Shown: positions 1-11,064 of the stretch, piece by piece
Numbering within the stretch: position 1 is the stretch's first letter
How the letters are laid out: the number at the start of each line of letters is the position of its first letter
Source of the DNA: Plasmodiophora brassicae
Taxonomy: Eukaryota; Endomyxa: Phytomyxea; Phytomyxea; Plasmodiophorida
DNA: 64,000 bases
Reading direction: 5' to 3'
NCBI GenBank assembly: GCA_036867785.1
Contig: CP145417.1
Span: forward strand, 310,001 to 374,000
The notes under the pieces: generated by a model
Seen by the model: only the letters and a program-made list of their open reading frames with translations
Told to the model about the DNA's origin: nothing
Databases searched by the model: none
Made by a program: the position numbers and the translations under genes

Positions 1-964
1 CAGCGGTCGCCGAGGATGGACGCGATCAGGGAGCGGACGCACGCGGCTATGCCATGGTAGGTGCTCCCCTTCAGTTTGATGATCTCGTACGCGCGGTCCC
101 GTGTCTGAATCGCCGTCTCGCGAAGGAAGTCCTCGTCGATATTCGGGAACGCGGACAGGGGTGCCCCGCTGTCGATTTCGAACCGACACCGTCAGCGGGG
201 ACCGGTAACGACGACAACAGGCAGCGCAACGTACCCGACGGACACGGTGCTCAGGACAGGAATCTGTTGGTCCCCATGTTCCCCGAGAATGTAGGCATGG
301 ATACTGTACAGCCGGGACGAACCATCAGTGGTGGCACGTGTTCGGGACGTCCAACAACAGGTCACCTGGACGGAGCCAGTGCAAGTCGCTTGGCAATGGC
401 TTCACGGAAGCGCATGCTGTCGAGGAACGTGCCCGAACCGATGACACGCTCGGCGGGCAGTTTGCTGATGCGCTGGAACACAGCAGCCAGTACCTGACAC
501 CGGTCAACAATGGTTGTGGAGGGGCGGCCAGGCGGGAGGCCCTCGTGTTACGTCAACGGGGTTCGACACGATCATGACGATGGAGTCGGGCGCAATCGGC
601 AGGAGGTTTGTGCAGATGTCCTGGAAGATCTGGCAATTCCTGCCGACGAGTTCGTCGCGCGATTCACCCGGGCGCTGCTTGACACCGGCGGTGATGACGA
701 TGACGTTCGACTGGGCGACCTCCGACCACGACCCGTGCCGGACGGCCGTATCGCTCAAGAACGCACCTGCAGGCAGGCACACTCAGCGCGCAGCAAACGC
801 CACGTCGATCTCGTCGGACCATCGGCCAGATCCAGCGCTTCGCCGCGGCACCGCTCCTGCCTGACGTCGACAAGGACGACCTGCTGCGGGATGCCGCTCT
901 GCACCAGGGCGGACGCGATGCTGCTACCGACGGACCCGGCCCCAATGATGCCGACTGTCCCCAT
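1..964 (-). CDS. ldh: L-lactate dehydrogenase, 3' end cut by the window edge
   Basis: NAD-dependent reduction of pyruvate to lactate, probably cytosolic. Five exons are visible: 820-964, 552-766, 366-493, 235-303 and 168 leftwards off the window; introns are 53-66 nt, GT-AG. The protein opens MGTVGIIGAGSVGSS (Rossmann GxGxxG). The substrate loop reads ITAGVKQRPGESRDEL: the Gln after K is the lactate-type specificity residue (malate dehydrogenases have Arg there) and the Arg of ESR is the loop arginine. NPVD and VIGSGTFLDSMRFR follow, then the catalytic His in ILGEHGDQQ. The last visible part (YEIIKLKGSTYHGIA) is the C-terminal helix region, so only the tail is missing. The ATG at 964 sits directly before the beta-strand, giving a very short N-terminus; the frame stays open upstream and an earlier start is possible. 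The junction near 169-234 is the least certain. Confidence 0.85.
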
Positions 965-2344
965 CGCAGCGGAAGGCCCGGACCAGGCAGTCGCCCAAAC
1001 CGAATGAAACGTTCGGCCGACAGTTCTCCAGCGAACGATGGATTTTTGTCCACATTCCAGGAGCGTCACACGGCCACCACCAGGTGACAGGAATCTGGAA
1101 GATGCACTATTCCGGAACAGGGCCGCTTCCGGATTATAATACGGTGCAGTGACAAACGTCTGCAGCGCGCGCGGGATGTCAGCATATCGAGGTTGTCGAG
1201 TGGACCATGCCCAGGCGACAAGCGGTCGTCGCTCCACAGGGGGGATTCCATCGCATCCAACCCAGTTCGTCAGATGCCCTGACGACAGGATCGATCGGGG
1301 GTGATTCCCGCCGCTGACTGGCCAGCAGGTGCCACTGCAGAAAATGATGCGGTCACTAGCGATGCATGACGGGTGCCACAGAAAGCAGCGATCCTGAGAC
1401 CGCGCGGCCTTGTCGATCTCGCCGATACTGACGTGGCGGCAAGGGACTTGGTGCCATGAACGACGACGTGGATGATAAAGTGGCAGAATCACTTGCCGAG
1501 CGCAGAAATCAAAGGAAAGTGGGAAGCGACGACACGGGTATCCTCAGCCCTTGTGGTGGTCTATTTAGGACGATCGCAATCCGATTTGAGTCGTCGCTGT
1601 TCGGCACACGTGTCCATGACGTCGGCAGTATCCGGCCGGGATGGTTCGCTACAAATCAGTCGCCGACTGCACAGCGGCCTGAACCAGATTTCGACCTGAA
1701 CGATATCCCCAGCTGGGCCCTGCCAGAGACCCCTCTCCGACATACAGGAATCCTCAAGCGCTGGACGTGCGGTGGCCGGCTGGGCCGTAATTGGTCGATG
1801 ACGATATCGGCAGTGATGCTAGGTACATATAGACAAGAACTGGGCGATACCAGCGGGGATCCACACCAGCGCCTGTCGTTGGCTGGAGTGACCGGTTGCA
1901 ACGATGGCAGCGCAGGTAATGCGAGGGCTTGGGCATCTTGATTAAGGACTGGAAGACACCGCGCCGTTGCTGCCAGACGCATTACGCCTCGTCACGTTTC
2001 CCAGAAAATGATGGATGGACGGTTCCTGGCGCCGCCGCCCGGCGATGGCGACAGCGTTGGCGTTCGCTTGCGCTCTGCGCTTGGACGCGCTCCTCCCCTG
2101 GGCATAACCGACTAGGTACGTGCACACAATGACGCACCAGAGTCGGCCCTGCGGACCAAGGCTCGAGCGACAACAAAGCCAAAGGAGTCCGAGTGCGCGA
2201 CTGCGCCTGCGACTAACTGTGACTGCGCGCCACGCCGCCCTGGCCCACTGGGGGGCTCACTCCACGGCCATTGCGCGCACGACTGTACGTGAGAGGTATT
2301 CGCGTGCGTGACAGCCCTCACTCTGCGCACTGCAAGCGAGTCCG
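965..2344. other. no recognised gene
   Basis: About 1.4 kb upstream of LDH. Open frames on both strands are short, overlap each other and resemble no family I know. The part next to 965 presumably holds the LDH promoter. I see no RNA gene, array or transposon ends here. Confidence 0.5.
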
Positions 2345-2827
2345 AGCAGGCCGCGTGGCGCGTCGCGCGCATAATGTTTGTGGTGAGCAGCCGTCTGCAC
2401 CGGCGTGCGACCAAACGCATGGAGGATCGGGAGGCTCTGGAGGTGGCGCGCGAGCATGCGCGCGCGCGCGCAGCGGAGTCGGCGCGTCCCTTGCTTCAGC
2501 AGTTTGCCACTACGCCCGCGGACCGGATCGCAGGAATATGCTGGGCCCAAAGGAGGCGAACGGAAGCATCGGCGGCTTCCTCGCTAAACAGTGCAGGATC
2601 GAACATTGTCAAGATTTCGTCGAACAGGTCTTCCTTGGAGCAGCGTTGGTCCGCGGGCGTAGCGGCAAACTGCTGAAGCAAGGGACGCGCCGACTCCGCT
2701 GCGCGCGCGCGCGCATGCTCGCGCGCCACCTCCAGAGCCTCCCGATCCTCCATGCGTTTGGTCGCACGCCGGTGCAGACGGCTGCTCACCACAAACATTA
2801 TGCGCGCGACGCGCCACGCGGCCTGCT
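2345..2827. repeat. 180-bp inverted repeat with 123-bp spacer
   Basis: Left arm 2345-2524 and right arm 2648-2827 are reverse complements over their whole length; I found one mismatch, near the inner ends (ccactacg on the left against ccgctacg in the right arm read in reverse). The arms include a (GC)n tract of the same length in both. Spacer 2525-2647. A transcript through the region would fold into a long, almost perfect stem-loop. No terminal target-site duplication or transposase frame is visible, so it does not look like a standard insertion element. Confidence 0.9.
2496..2798 (-). CDS. hypothetical 100-aa ORF crossing the inverted repeat
   Basis: This ATG-started frame runs through the right arm, across the spacer and into the left arm, where it stops. 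The arm part is rich in Arg, Ala and Glu (helical) and the spacer part is acidic and amphipathic (SKEDLFDEILTMFDPALF). The first 45 or so residues can also be read from the left arm on the plus strand because the arms are identical. The spacer part looks more protein-like than random frames, so the right arm plus spacer may be the original coding copy and the left arm an inverted duplicate. No family is recognised. Confidence 0.3.
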   Translation of the reverse strand: MFVVSSRLHRRATKRMEDREALEVAREHARARAAESARPLLQQFAATPADQRCSKEDLFDEILTMFDPALFSEEAADASVRLLWAQHIPAIRSAGVVANC

Positions 2828-3089
2828 ACATGCGCTGGCCGTGGCAATCGTTTATGCTCTCGTTGGGCCGAGATGGCATCTAAAGATGGTATTACAGCCT
2901 GCCGTTTACCCTCATTAACGTATGGTTGCCGTCAAACACCTGGTGTTGGACCGCGAAAGGCGCTCTTGTTCGCGGTCACACGGTGTCATGGCGTGATGAC
3001 AGCAACGACCCATGATACTGGCGTCGATCGTGCGGGCGTACGATGACAGTCTGTGACAGACGACGTACTGAGATTGGTGGTCGGTGACC

Positions 3090-6000
3090 ATGGCGTCGCC
3101 GCCAGACCCGCCGGAGAAGGCCATGCCGGCCGGGTCACCGGCAGCGGGCCAGGCGTCGCCGCCCGCGCCGATTTCCGCGTCTGACTCGGCACCGCCAGCG
3201 ACCGCCGAGTTGCCCGACGATTTCGTATACGCCGATGAAGCGCTCATCAGCCCGTACCTGCCGAACGAGATGTCCCGGTTATGTGCGTCCCTGCATGCGT
3301 CATTGGGTGTCCCGTCCGGCAAACGATCCAACCTGCACCTCCTTCGCGACCCGGACACGATACTCTACGTCGCCGGCAACGTTGTCGTGCTGGTCCCACT
3401 GCACGGCGGTGACCAGCGATTCGTGTTTGGGCACGGCGCGGCGATCGGCTGCATCACGGTCCACCCGTCTGGGAAGCTGTTCGCTATCGGCGAAGTGGGC
3501 GGCCCACCGAACGGCCCACCGTCGATCTACATCTACAACTGGCCGGATCTGACGGTGACGCGCGTCCTGAGGCACGGATCCGAACGGGCCTACAGCGACC
3601 TTGTCTGGGACAAGACCGGCACGCAAATGGCGTCGATCGGTGCCGATCCGGACTACCTGCTGATAATATGGGATTGGAGGCGGGAGCGCGTCATCCTGAG
3701 GACAAAGGCGTTCAGCCAGGAGGTGTTCCGCGTGCATTTCTCCCCGTTCTTCGACGGGCGTCTGGTCACGTCGGGCACCGGGCACATCCGGTTCTGGACC
3801 ATGGCGCAGACCTTCACCGGCATGAAGTTGCAGGGCAGCATTGGCAAATTCGGCAACGTCGAGCTGTCGGACGTGGCGGCGATCGGCCAGCTGCCGGATG
3901 GCAAAGTCGTGTCCGGGACCGAACAGGGCGACCTGCTCGTCTGGGAGGACGCCCTGATCCAGTTCACGATTCGGCAGAAGGACGCGTCGGCGCCGTGCCA
4001 TCGAGGCATGGTCGAGTACATCCGCGTCAGCGACAGGGACCAGACGATGGTGACCGCCGGTCGTGATGGCGTCGTGCACCTGTGGAGCATTGCCGACCTG
4101 GCGTTTGCCGACGTGCCCGAGAACGACCCCGTTCTCCGCCTGCAGCCGCTACGATCGTGGACGTTGGACAGCGTCAGCATCATGGCCATGCACCAGCTGT
4201 CCGACCACCTGTGGCTCGTACAGGACGGCCATGGCACCCTCCTGCAGTGTGTTCTGTCCGAGAACGATGGCTCGACGACGCTGACCTCGCTGGGCGAGTT
4301 CCACTCGGGGCCCATCACGTCGCTGGCCATGTCGCCCGACAGGCACGAATGCATCACGGTCGGGCACGACAGCTCGATTCGCTGCTGGGACATTCTCGAC
4401 ACGTCGGCATCGTCTCGCCCACGCTTCTCAATCAAGTTCCCGCACGCTGGCGCCGCCACCTGCCTCGTCTGGCCGTCGTCCGTCACTCTGGATCCCGCAC
4501 GATCCACCGTTCTCGTGTCGTTCGCCGACGGTACCGTTCGCGCCCTATCGAAGCGAACCGACGGGTTCGTCCTCGTGGGCGTTGCACGCCCGCATCGCAT
4601 GGCAATCACGTCGATTGCGTTGACGAGCGACGGTCTGCTGCTGGCAACGGCCAGTCGCGACTCGACCGTCTTCTTCACGTCGATGGCCGCAGCGAACGGG
4701 ACGGTCACGATGTCGCCGCTGGGGTTCGTCCGGATCGCCTCCATGCCACAGGCACTGTCGTGGCGCGACGACGACGCCGTCTTGATTATGGCGGCTGGGA
4801 CGCAGATCGCGCGCCTGGAACGACCGGACCCCAGCAGGTTCGACACGACGACGACGTTCGAGCTACCGGTATCGGTCACGTACGTCAACGTCCCGCTCGA
4901 CAACGTCGTCAGCCCCGCTCGCCTTCGCCGGATCCGTGCTCGAGCCGAGGCCGCCGCTCTTCAGGAACGGGAACGCGCCGAGGCGGAAGCCAACGCTCCT
5001 CCGGGAACAGTATCGGGGCCGGAACAGCAACAGCAGGAGGTCGTTGCCGCGCCGGTCGAAGCGCACGCCACCGAAGTCGAGGAAGAGCCGTTCACGCAGC
5101 CTGCGATCCGACTGGTTCGTCACGGCCGCAGTGGGAACATCGTGATCGGCCTCGACGGCGACGAGTTCGGCCCGATGCTCTTCGAGGCGCGTTTCGCCCA
5201 GTCGAATGCCGGCGCGGTCGATATCGTATCGCAGACGGAGCTCAGCGGGTTCGGCACGATCTCGTCGGTGGCATTCCTGCCGAGCGCTGTCGTCGCGATC
5301 GGCACCACAGACGGCACCGTTGACGTTCGCCGTTCGGACGACCCGAACGGCCCCGTTCTGCGAATCGCCGCCCATGAACGAGGTGATGTCCAGGTTGGCG
5401 TTTCCGTTGACGGACGCCTGCTGGTGACGGCCGGCGCCGACGGCAACCTGCTCGTGTACCGCGTGGGCATCGAGAAGGCGCTCGAGTACTACCGCCTGAA
5501 GGTGTCCGATCAAGAGATCGCCATGGACGCCGTCGACGACATCGTTGGACCTCTACCGGAACCTCGACCGGATACTGCCGTTGGCGCTGCGACACCCGCC
5601 CCGGCCGCAGACCTGACGGACGCGTCCGCGTACACGTTCGAGGAAGCCAAACGACAGCAGAAACAGGACAACGAGCGGCGTGCCGCCGATGCCAAGAAGG
5701 AGGGCGTTCGCGAGCGGATTGCTAGGCTTCGCAGCGAGTTCGACGACCTCGTCGAGCAGAACGCGAAAGCAGCACGCGAGGAGCGGCTGCCGCCTGGCGA
5801 CCTCGTCATTGACCCGAATCTCGCGACGCGACTGGAGGCAAAGACAGCGGCCAGCATCGAGCAGACGCGTCGGGAGATGGCCTGGCAGACCGAGAAGCAT
5901 GCGGTCGCCCTGCGCAAGCTTCGCGAGTGCTTCCTGGAGCACACGCTGGTGGAACGCATCGAGCTCCACGCCCTGCAGCGCCCGACGTCGGTGACGTCGT

Positions 6001-8651
6001 TCCGAACAGCGGAGCTGAGCGATACGATCAAGGCCGGCGTCGCTGCTGTGCGCGCCCTTCTCGCTTCCTCCGCGTCCGCAAACGCGTCAGCGTCACCGAT
6101 CGTTCCTGGCCCGCAATTGCACGCCTCGAAGGCGTCGGTAGCGACTGCCGTTGACGCCGGCGGGCATGATCCCGACAAGGCTGACCCGGAGGCGGACCCG
6201 AGAGAGAAGCCGGAGCCAACGACATTGGATAAGAACGCGGTCAGGAAGCAGGAGCGCCTGGCGCGTACGCTGCAACGCGCCGAGCTGGAGCGACAGAAGC
6301 CGTCGCCGAACGAGATCAACGCGGCCGATGCGGAAGCGATCCGGGTGGCGCAGGACAACATGGGCGACTACAAGCTGAAGTCGTCGCCGACGTATGTCGT
6401 GCCGTTGTCGGCGCGGGTCAACGCCGAACAGAAACGACGGCAAATGCTGCTGATCCTGGAGAGCTTCCAGTGCATACGAATGGGGTTCAACGAGCGGTTC
6501 CTGGCGCTGCGCGATCTGAAGAAGCGCTTGACCGTGCAGATCGTCGCAGACAACGCGCGCGTTCGCGAGCTGAACACGCTGCTGAACTTACCGACCACCA
6601 GCAGCGACATCTTCGAACCGATCGATCACGCCGACGAATGGCCCGAACGACGTGACATCGTCACCGACGACGACCTCAGGACGTTCGATGCAGAACTTCG
6701 CCGCCAGCAGGAGCAGGAAGCCCTCGCCAAGAAAGGCAACGCGTTCGGTGGAGCCCAGGGAGCCGCACCGCCCGCAGGAGCTCAACCTGACGATGATGAG
6801 TCGTCGTCGTCGTCGTCGTCGGACGAGTCGTCACACTCGGATGGTGGCGGTTCTGCTGGACAGGATGACAGGAACGGTTCCGCAGGCGGTGATAGCGGGA
6901 GCGCTGATGGCAGTGCTAAGATGCATGCGACGCTGATGGCGTCGATATCAAAATCGTCGATGGAGCGTCGAAACGAGGAAGCGCAACGGCGCATGATGCT
7001 GCACGAGCGGTCGACGCTGTTGGAGAAGATCAACACGACGATCAGGACGTTCGACGACGCGGTCGATGAGATGCGCGACGAGAAGTTCCGACTGGAGAAC
7101 GACCTGAAGCAGACCGAGATCCGCATGCTGACCCTGTACCAGGAGCTCCAGCTCTTGAAGTCGTTCGACGACCGCGAGTCGAAGCTGAACGCGCAGCTGG
7201 AGAAGGCGAGGGCCGACAAGGCGCAGGTCGTCCTGGACCTGACCGAATGCCAGGCCAAGATTGCCGATCGCCTGCAGGAGATCGTCGCGTGGCAGCAGAA
7301 GGACCAGAGGATTGCCGCCGAGTTCAACGCAATCGTCGGTGGCGACAAGCACCCATCGTATGCGGCTCTGCTGAAGGTCTTCCGGAAGAAGATCAAACGC
7401 GCCAAGAAGAAGGCCGTCAAGGAGGGCGATGACGACAACGCCAGTAACAACTCGGACGTCAGCGACAGTGACAGCGATGACGATTACATGGACGACAGCA
7501 ACAGCGAGAGCGAAGAAGAGGAGGACGTATGCCCGCCGGACTGTGACAATGCCGTCTACGAACGCGTCCTCGAGCTACGCGAGCGCCGCCTTGACCACGA
7601 AGAGGAACTCGCCGTGTTCAACCGCGCCGTCGACGAGCTGAAGACGCAGAACGAGAGGTTTGTGACGCGCGAGAAGACGATCGACAAGGACCTTCGCGCG
7701 TGCGACCAGGACATTGAATCGTTCCAGTGCGAGAAGCAGCGTGCCCTGAACCAGATCGACGTTGTCGTCCCGTTGCACCTGTCCCAGTTCCAGTACCTGC
7801 AGCCGAACGACGTGTCGCTGCCCGAGAACATCTCCCGGGCCCTGGTCTTCATGCGGTCGTCGTTGGATCGCCTGCAAGGCCGGATTCGCGTCCTGCAGAA
7901 CGAGAAACAGTCGCTGCGACGCGACTACAACGACCTGAAACAGGAGCACAAGTTGCTGACCCGGGCGCTGCGCCAGAAGCACGCCGCTATCGAAGTTGAG
8001 CGGAAGCGCTGCGAGGACGTCCAGATCCTGAAGTTCGGCCGCCTGGTGGACATCGCCACCCTGGAGCTGGCGTCGACGAACACGGCGGCGGTCGAAATCC
8101 TCGACAAGCTCAACAGGCTGCAGAAGATGTGGGCCAGGAAGCTGTCCGCCCTGGACCAGGACATTGCCAATGCCGACGCGGAACTCGCCCAGGTCACGAA
8201 CGAGAACACCAGGCTGCTCCATGTGATCGCTGCGTTAACAGAGCAGCAGTACTCGCTCGAGGACCACCTGAACAAGGCCTCCGAGTCCATCCACGTTGGC
8301 GACAGGTGCGTTCCGGATGCAACGGTTCGCTCTAGCATGTTGTCCTGACACTGTGTCGATTGTCGCAGTGGCGGACCGTCGAACCGGCACGAGATCGAGG
8401 AGCGCATCCGGCTCGTCAAGCTCGTTCGCGGGCAATCCGAGGAGATCGAGGACCTGAAGGCCGAGCTGTCCATGCTGAAACGCAAAGGCGGGTACCTGTA
8501 CGGGCCTGGGCCGGGGCACCCTCCCCCATCGGCGTCGTCGCCACGGCCCACCCTCCCGGACGTCAAGCACGGGCAGCGCGCGGACGACGCCGACGCCGCG
8601 GGCCCGCCTCACATCGATCTCAGCGACGCTACGCCCGGCGACACCCAGTGA
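3090..8651 (+). CDS. CFAP44: CFAP44-like ciliary WD-repeat/coiled-coil protein
   Basis: Two exons, 3090-8305 and 8369-8651, joined across a 63-nt intron in phase 2, give 1832 aa, close to the usual size of CFAP44. The Pro/Ala-rich start is followed by many WD-type beta repeats in the first ~900 residues (VTSGTGHIRFW, VTAGRDGVVHLWS, ITVGHDSSIRCWD, VTAGADGNLLVY). The rest is long coiled coil broken by two acidic Ser/Asp/Glu tracts (about 6795-6850 and 7455-7530). The last exon carries VRGQSEEIEDLKAELSMLKR and KGGYLYGP, typical of the tail of CFAP43/44 proteins. In other organisms this protein is part of the tether near the inner dynein arm I1 motor domain of the axoneme. ATG 3090 is the first in-frame ATG. 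CFAP43 is the main alternative; the helical block at about 5640-6000 favours CFAP44. Confidence 0.75.
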
Positions 8652-8785
8652 CCCCGACGACGGCCGCCCGTGTTTGCCAAATAGAACAAAGATGATCCAT
8701 GTTCGGACACGCGAATACTGTACCAGGAATGACGCCATGCGGTCATGCCGATGGCGACAAGAATAGTGAACGACGAGTGTGATTC

Positions 8786-10912
8786 TCACAGCAGGGCCGT
8801 GCCTCGCAGGGCCTTGTTGCGCGACTGGGTCTCGTGGGCCAGCGCCGTCAACTCGTCGCGGTGCTTGGCGGTCATCCGGTGCCGGTAGTAGCCGACGCCG
8901 ACGGCGATGGCGACCAGGACGAGGAAGACGACCGACCCGGCGATCGCCAGCACCTCTTGCAGCAGCAACGACGAGTCCGGCTGGACGCTGCCGTTGAACG
9001 CGTACGTGTTCGACACGGACGCCGCCACGCTCGCCTGGTTGCACCGGTCGTACACGCAGGTCTGCAGCGATTCGCGGCGCATGGCCAGGTCCGCGTCCGT
9101 CAGCGTCGACGTGTCCAGCAGGGCGCCATCGCACAGCTTCAGCGCGTCGAAGAACGCTTCCTGGTCGGGGCAGGACAGGACGGCGGAGTCCGCGGATGCA
9201 GTCCCGGACGAATTCGCGGACAGCAGGCGACGGGACGCCGCCAGCCACGGCGTCGACTGGAAGTCCAGCGGGGCCCGCGTGAACACATGCGATTGGGCCA
9301 CGCCTGCGAATTGGTCAGTCTGCGGCGCCCGAGACCTTCCCAGGATCACGGCTGCGCACCTTGGAACGGGAGCGACAGGGCCCCGCATCGCAGCGGCGAC
9401 CCGTCCAGGGCGTTGAGGAAGTACCGCGCCATGTCGTTGCTGTTGTCGACCGGGACGCGCAGCGGGCCGTACTCGTACCCGGTCTGGTCGGCGTAGTCCA
9501 CGTCCAGCAGGTCGGTGTAGTCGGTCCAGCTGCCGACGACGCAGTTGTCGCCGAACTCGAACTGGACCGGCCAGGGGAAGTAGTCGTGGGGGGCCTGGTC
9601 GTGGTGCGCGATGCGATGCCATTGCCCAGCGGCCGTCGTCCCATCGTCCCGCACCATGCCGCACAGGCCGTGCGTCCTGCCGAACAGCGGTGTGCACCCG
9701 GCGCCGTCCGCTGGGTCCAGGCAGGACCCGTCCATGGTGACCTTGAAGTACGAGCCGCCGAGCGTGATCGTGACGCCCGAGCAGGTCGACTTGTACGACG
9801 AGGCGGTCGACGCCAGGCGCAACACGACGCAGTGCTTGCCGCACTTGGACGCGTCCTGGTTCCAGTCGTCATCGTCGTTCGCCTGCGAGAACGACCAGGC
9901 CATGGTCGGGTTCGGCGAGAACGTCCAGTGGCTGCTGAACGTCAGCGGCGTCCGGAGGACGTCCCCGTTGTGCACGCTGATCTCCTTCAGCAGGCAGGCG
10001 GCCACCTGGTTCTTCTGGCAGTTCACGTTGATGACGCGAACGTCGCTGCCCTGGACCGGGTTCAGCAACGCGTCGACCCCGGATCCATGACAGTTGTCCA
10101 GGTTCCTCGAGAACTGCGACGCCGCTGTCAGTGAGGCGACGTGCCCCGTTCCGCGTGTGCCGATGGTCTTACGTCGGATCCGAACAGGAGGATGCGGTAG
10201 TGGTTGGCGCAGGAGACCTGCTTGTGGAACATGTGGAAATCGTCGTGCAGGTGCGAGCAGCCCGGGTCCTCGTCGTCCGGGTCGTGGTTGTCGAACGGGC
10301 GCGAGTAGTCCCAGCAGGCGCCGCGCGACAGGCGCGCGTAGACGGCGAACGCGCGGTTGACCACCAGCGGGTACCATCCCCAGCCCACTGGGCAACATCG
10401 TTAGCATGCCATCACCACGTGCACGATTCGGCACACCTACTAAAGTCCTGTCGGCACCCAGAGAACGTCGTGATGTGAATGTCACCGGACTGTGTGTGTG
10501 CCATCGATCGTCAGTGGAAGCGAAGCGGCGCCATCCATGAACGAAACGGTACCGCGACGCAGGTCTGGATCTGGTCGTTCCGGGTGCACTTGTGCTCACT
10601 GTACTTGCGGGTCTGTCTCTTCCCGCGATTGCAATGCTCGTGCGAGCAGTGGCATTGTGGCGTCTGGCAGGTCGACTCAGGCTGGTAGGTCTGCCCACAG
10701 GTTCGGGTTGTGGGTGCTGGGGTCGGCGCGGGCGTCGGCGCCGGCGTTGGAGCGGGTGTCGGCGCGGGCGTCGGTGCAGGCGTCGGCGCCGGTGTCGGCT
10801 CAGGCGTGAGCGGTCCCGGTGGCACCCGACCTGGGTTTGGAGGTGGTTGGGCGACCACCACCACGACAGCCACTACAGCAACAACAACGACGGCAACCAG
10901 CGTCTTCGACAT
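8786..10912 (-). CDS. type I membrane protein with Thr/Pro repeat, Cys-rich region and vWD-like domain
   Basis: Five exons (10553-10912, 10441-10489, 10173-10387, 9360-10113, 8786-9303; introns 63, 53, 59 and 56 nt) close in phase to 631 aa. The N-terminus MSKTLVAVVVVAVVAVVVVV is a signal peptide or anchor. A (PTPA)n stretch follows, then a Cys-rich module (CQTPQCHCSHEHC). The middle holds ACWDYSRPFDNHDPD and a Cys-containing beta region with ITLGGSYFKVTMDGSC and HGLCGMVRDDG, resembling the GLCG hallmark of von Willebrand type D domains. Near the C-terminus lies one membrane helix (AIAGSVVFLVLVAIAVGVGY) with a short basic cytosolic tail. The likely role is a cell-surface or extracellular-matrix protein. 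The vWD assignment is tentative; topology and exon structure are better supported. Confidence 0.6.
10713..10808 (-). repeat. 12-bp coding minisatellite (PTPA repeat)
   Basis: Imperfect tandem units of about 12 bp (plus-strand form ggcgtcggcgcg) encode repeated Pro-Thr-Pro-Ala on the minus strand, just after the signal peptide of the vWD-like gene. Such Thr/Pro stretches are usually O-glycosylated spacers, and the unit count is likely to vary between isolates. Confidence 0.75.
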
Positions 10913-11064
10913 TGCTTTTCCGCGCCTGGGGATATGAAATGGCGATCGACCGGCAATATCTGGATCCGCTGGATACGACCTGATCGCGCGCGGGCCGTAT
11001 CCGGCTGTGCAAATCTGCCCCAGATTCGGCACCCAGATTCTGAGGCTCGATGCTGTAGTATCTA

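Noticed and set aside
1-964. Malate dehydrogenase rather than lactate dehydrogenase
   Set aside because: The specificity position in AGVKQRPGESR is Gln; malate enzymes have Arg at that site.
2459-2471. (GC)n tract in the inverted repeat as Z-DNA or a regulatory element
   Set aside because: It is simply part of both repeat arms; no evidence of independent function.
2345-2827. Inverted repeat as a MITE or DNA transposon
   Set aside because: No target-site duplication or transposon-like termini visible, and arms of this size with a coding-like spacer do not resemble MITEs.
3084-3089. GTG start at 3084 for the CFAP44-like protein
   Set aside because: Eukaryotic nuclear gene; the ATG two codons later (3090) is the natural start.
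6782-7450. Ser-rich minus-strand frame opposite CFAP44
   Set aside because: Shadow of Asp/Glu/Lys-rich coiled-coil coding on the plus strand.
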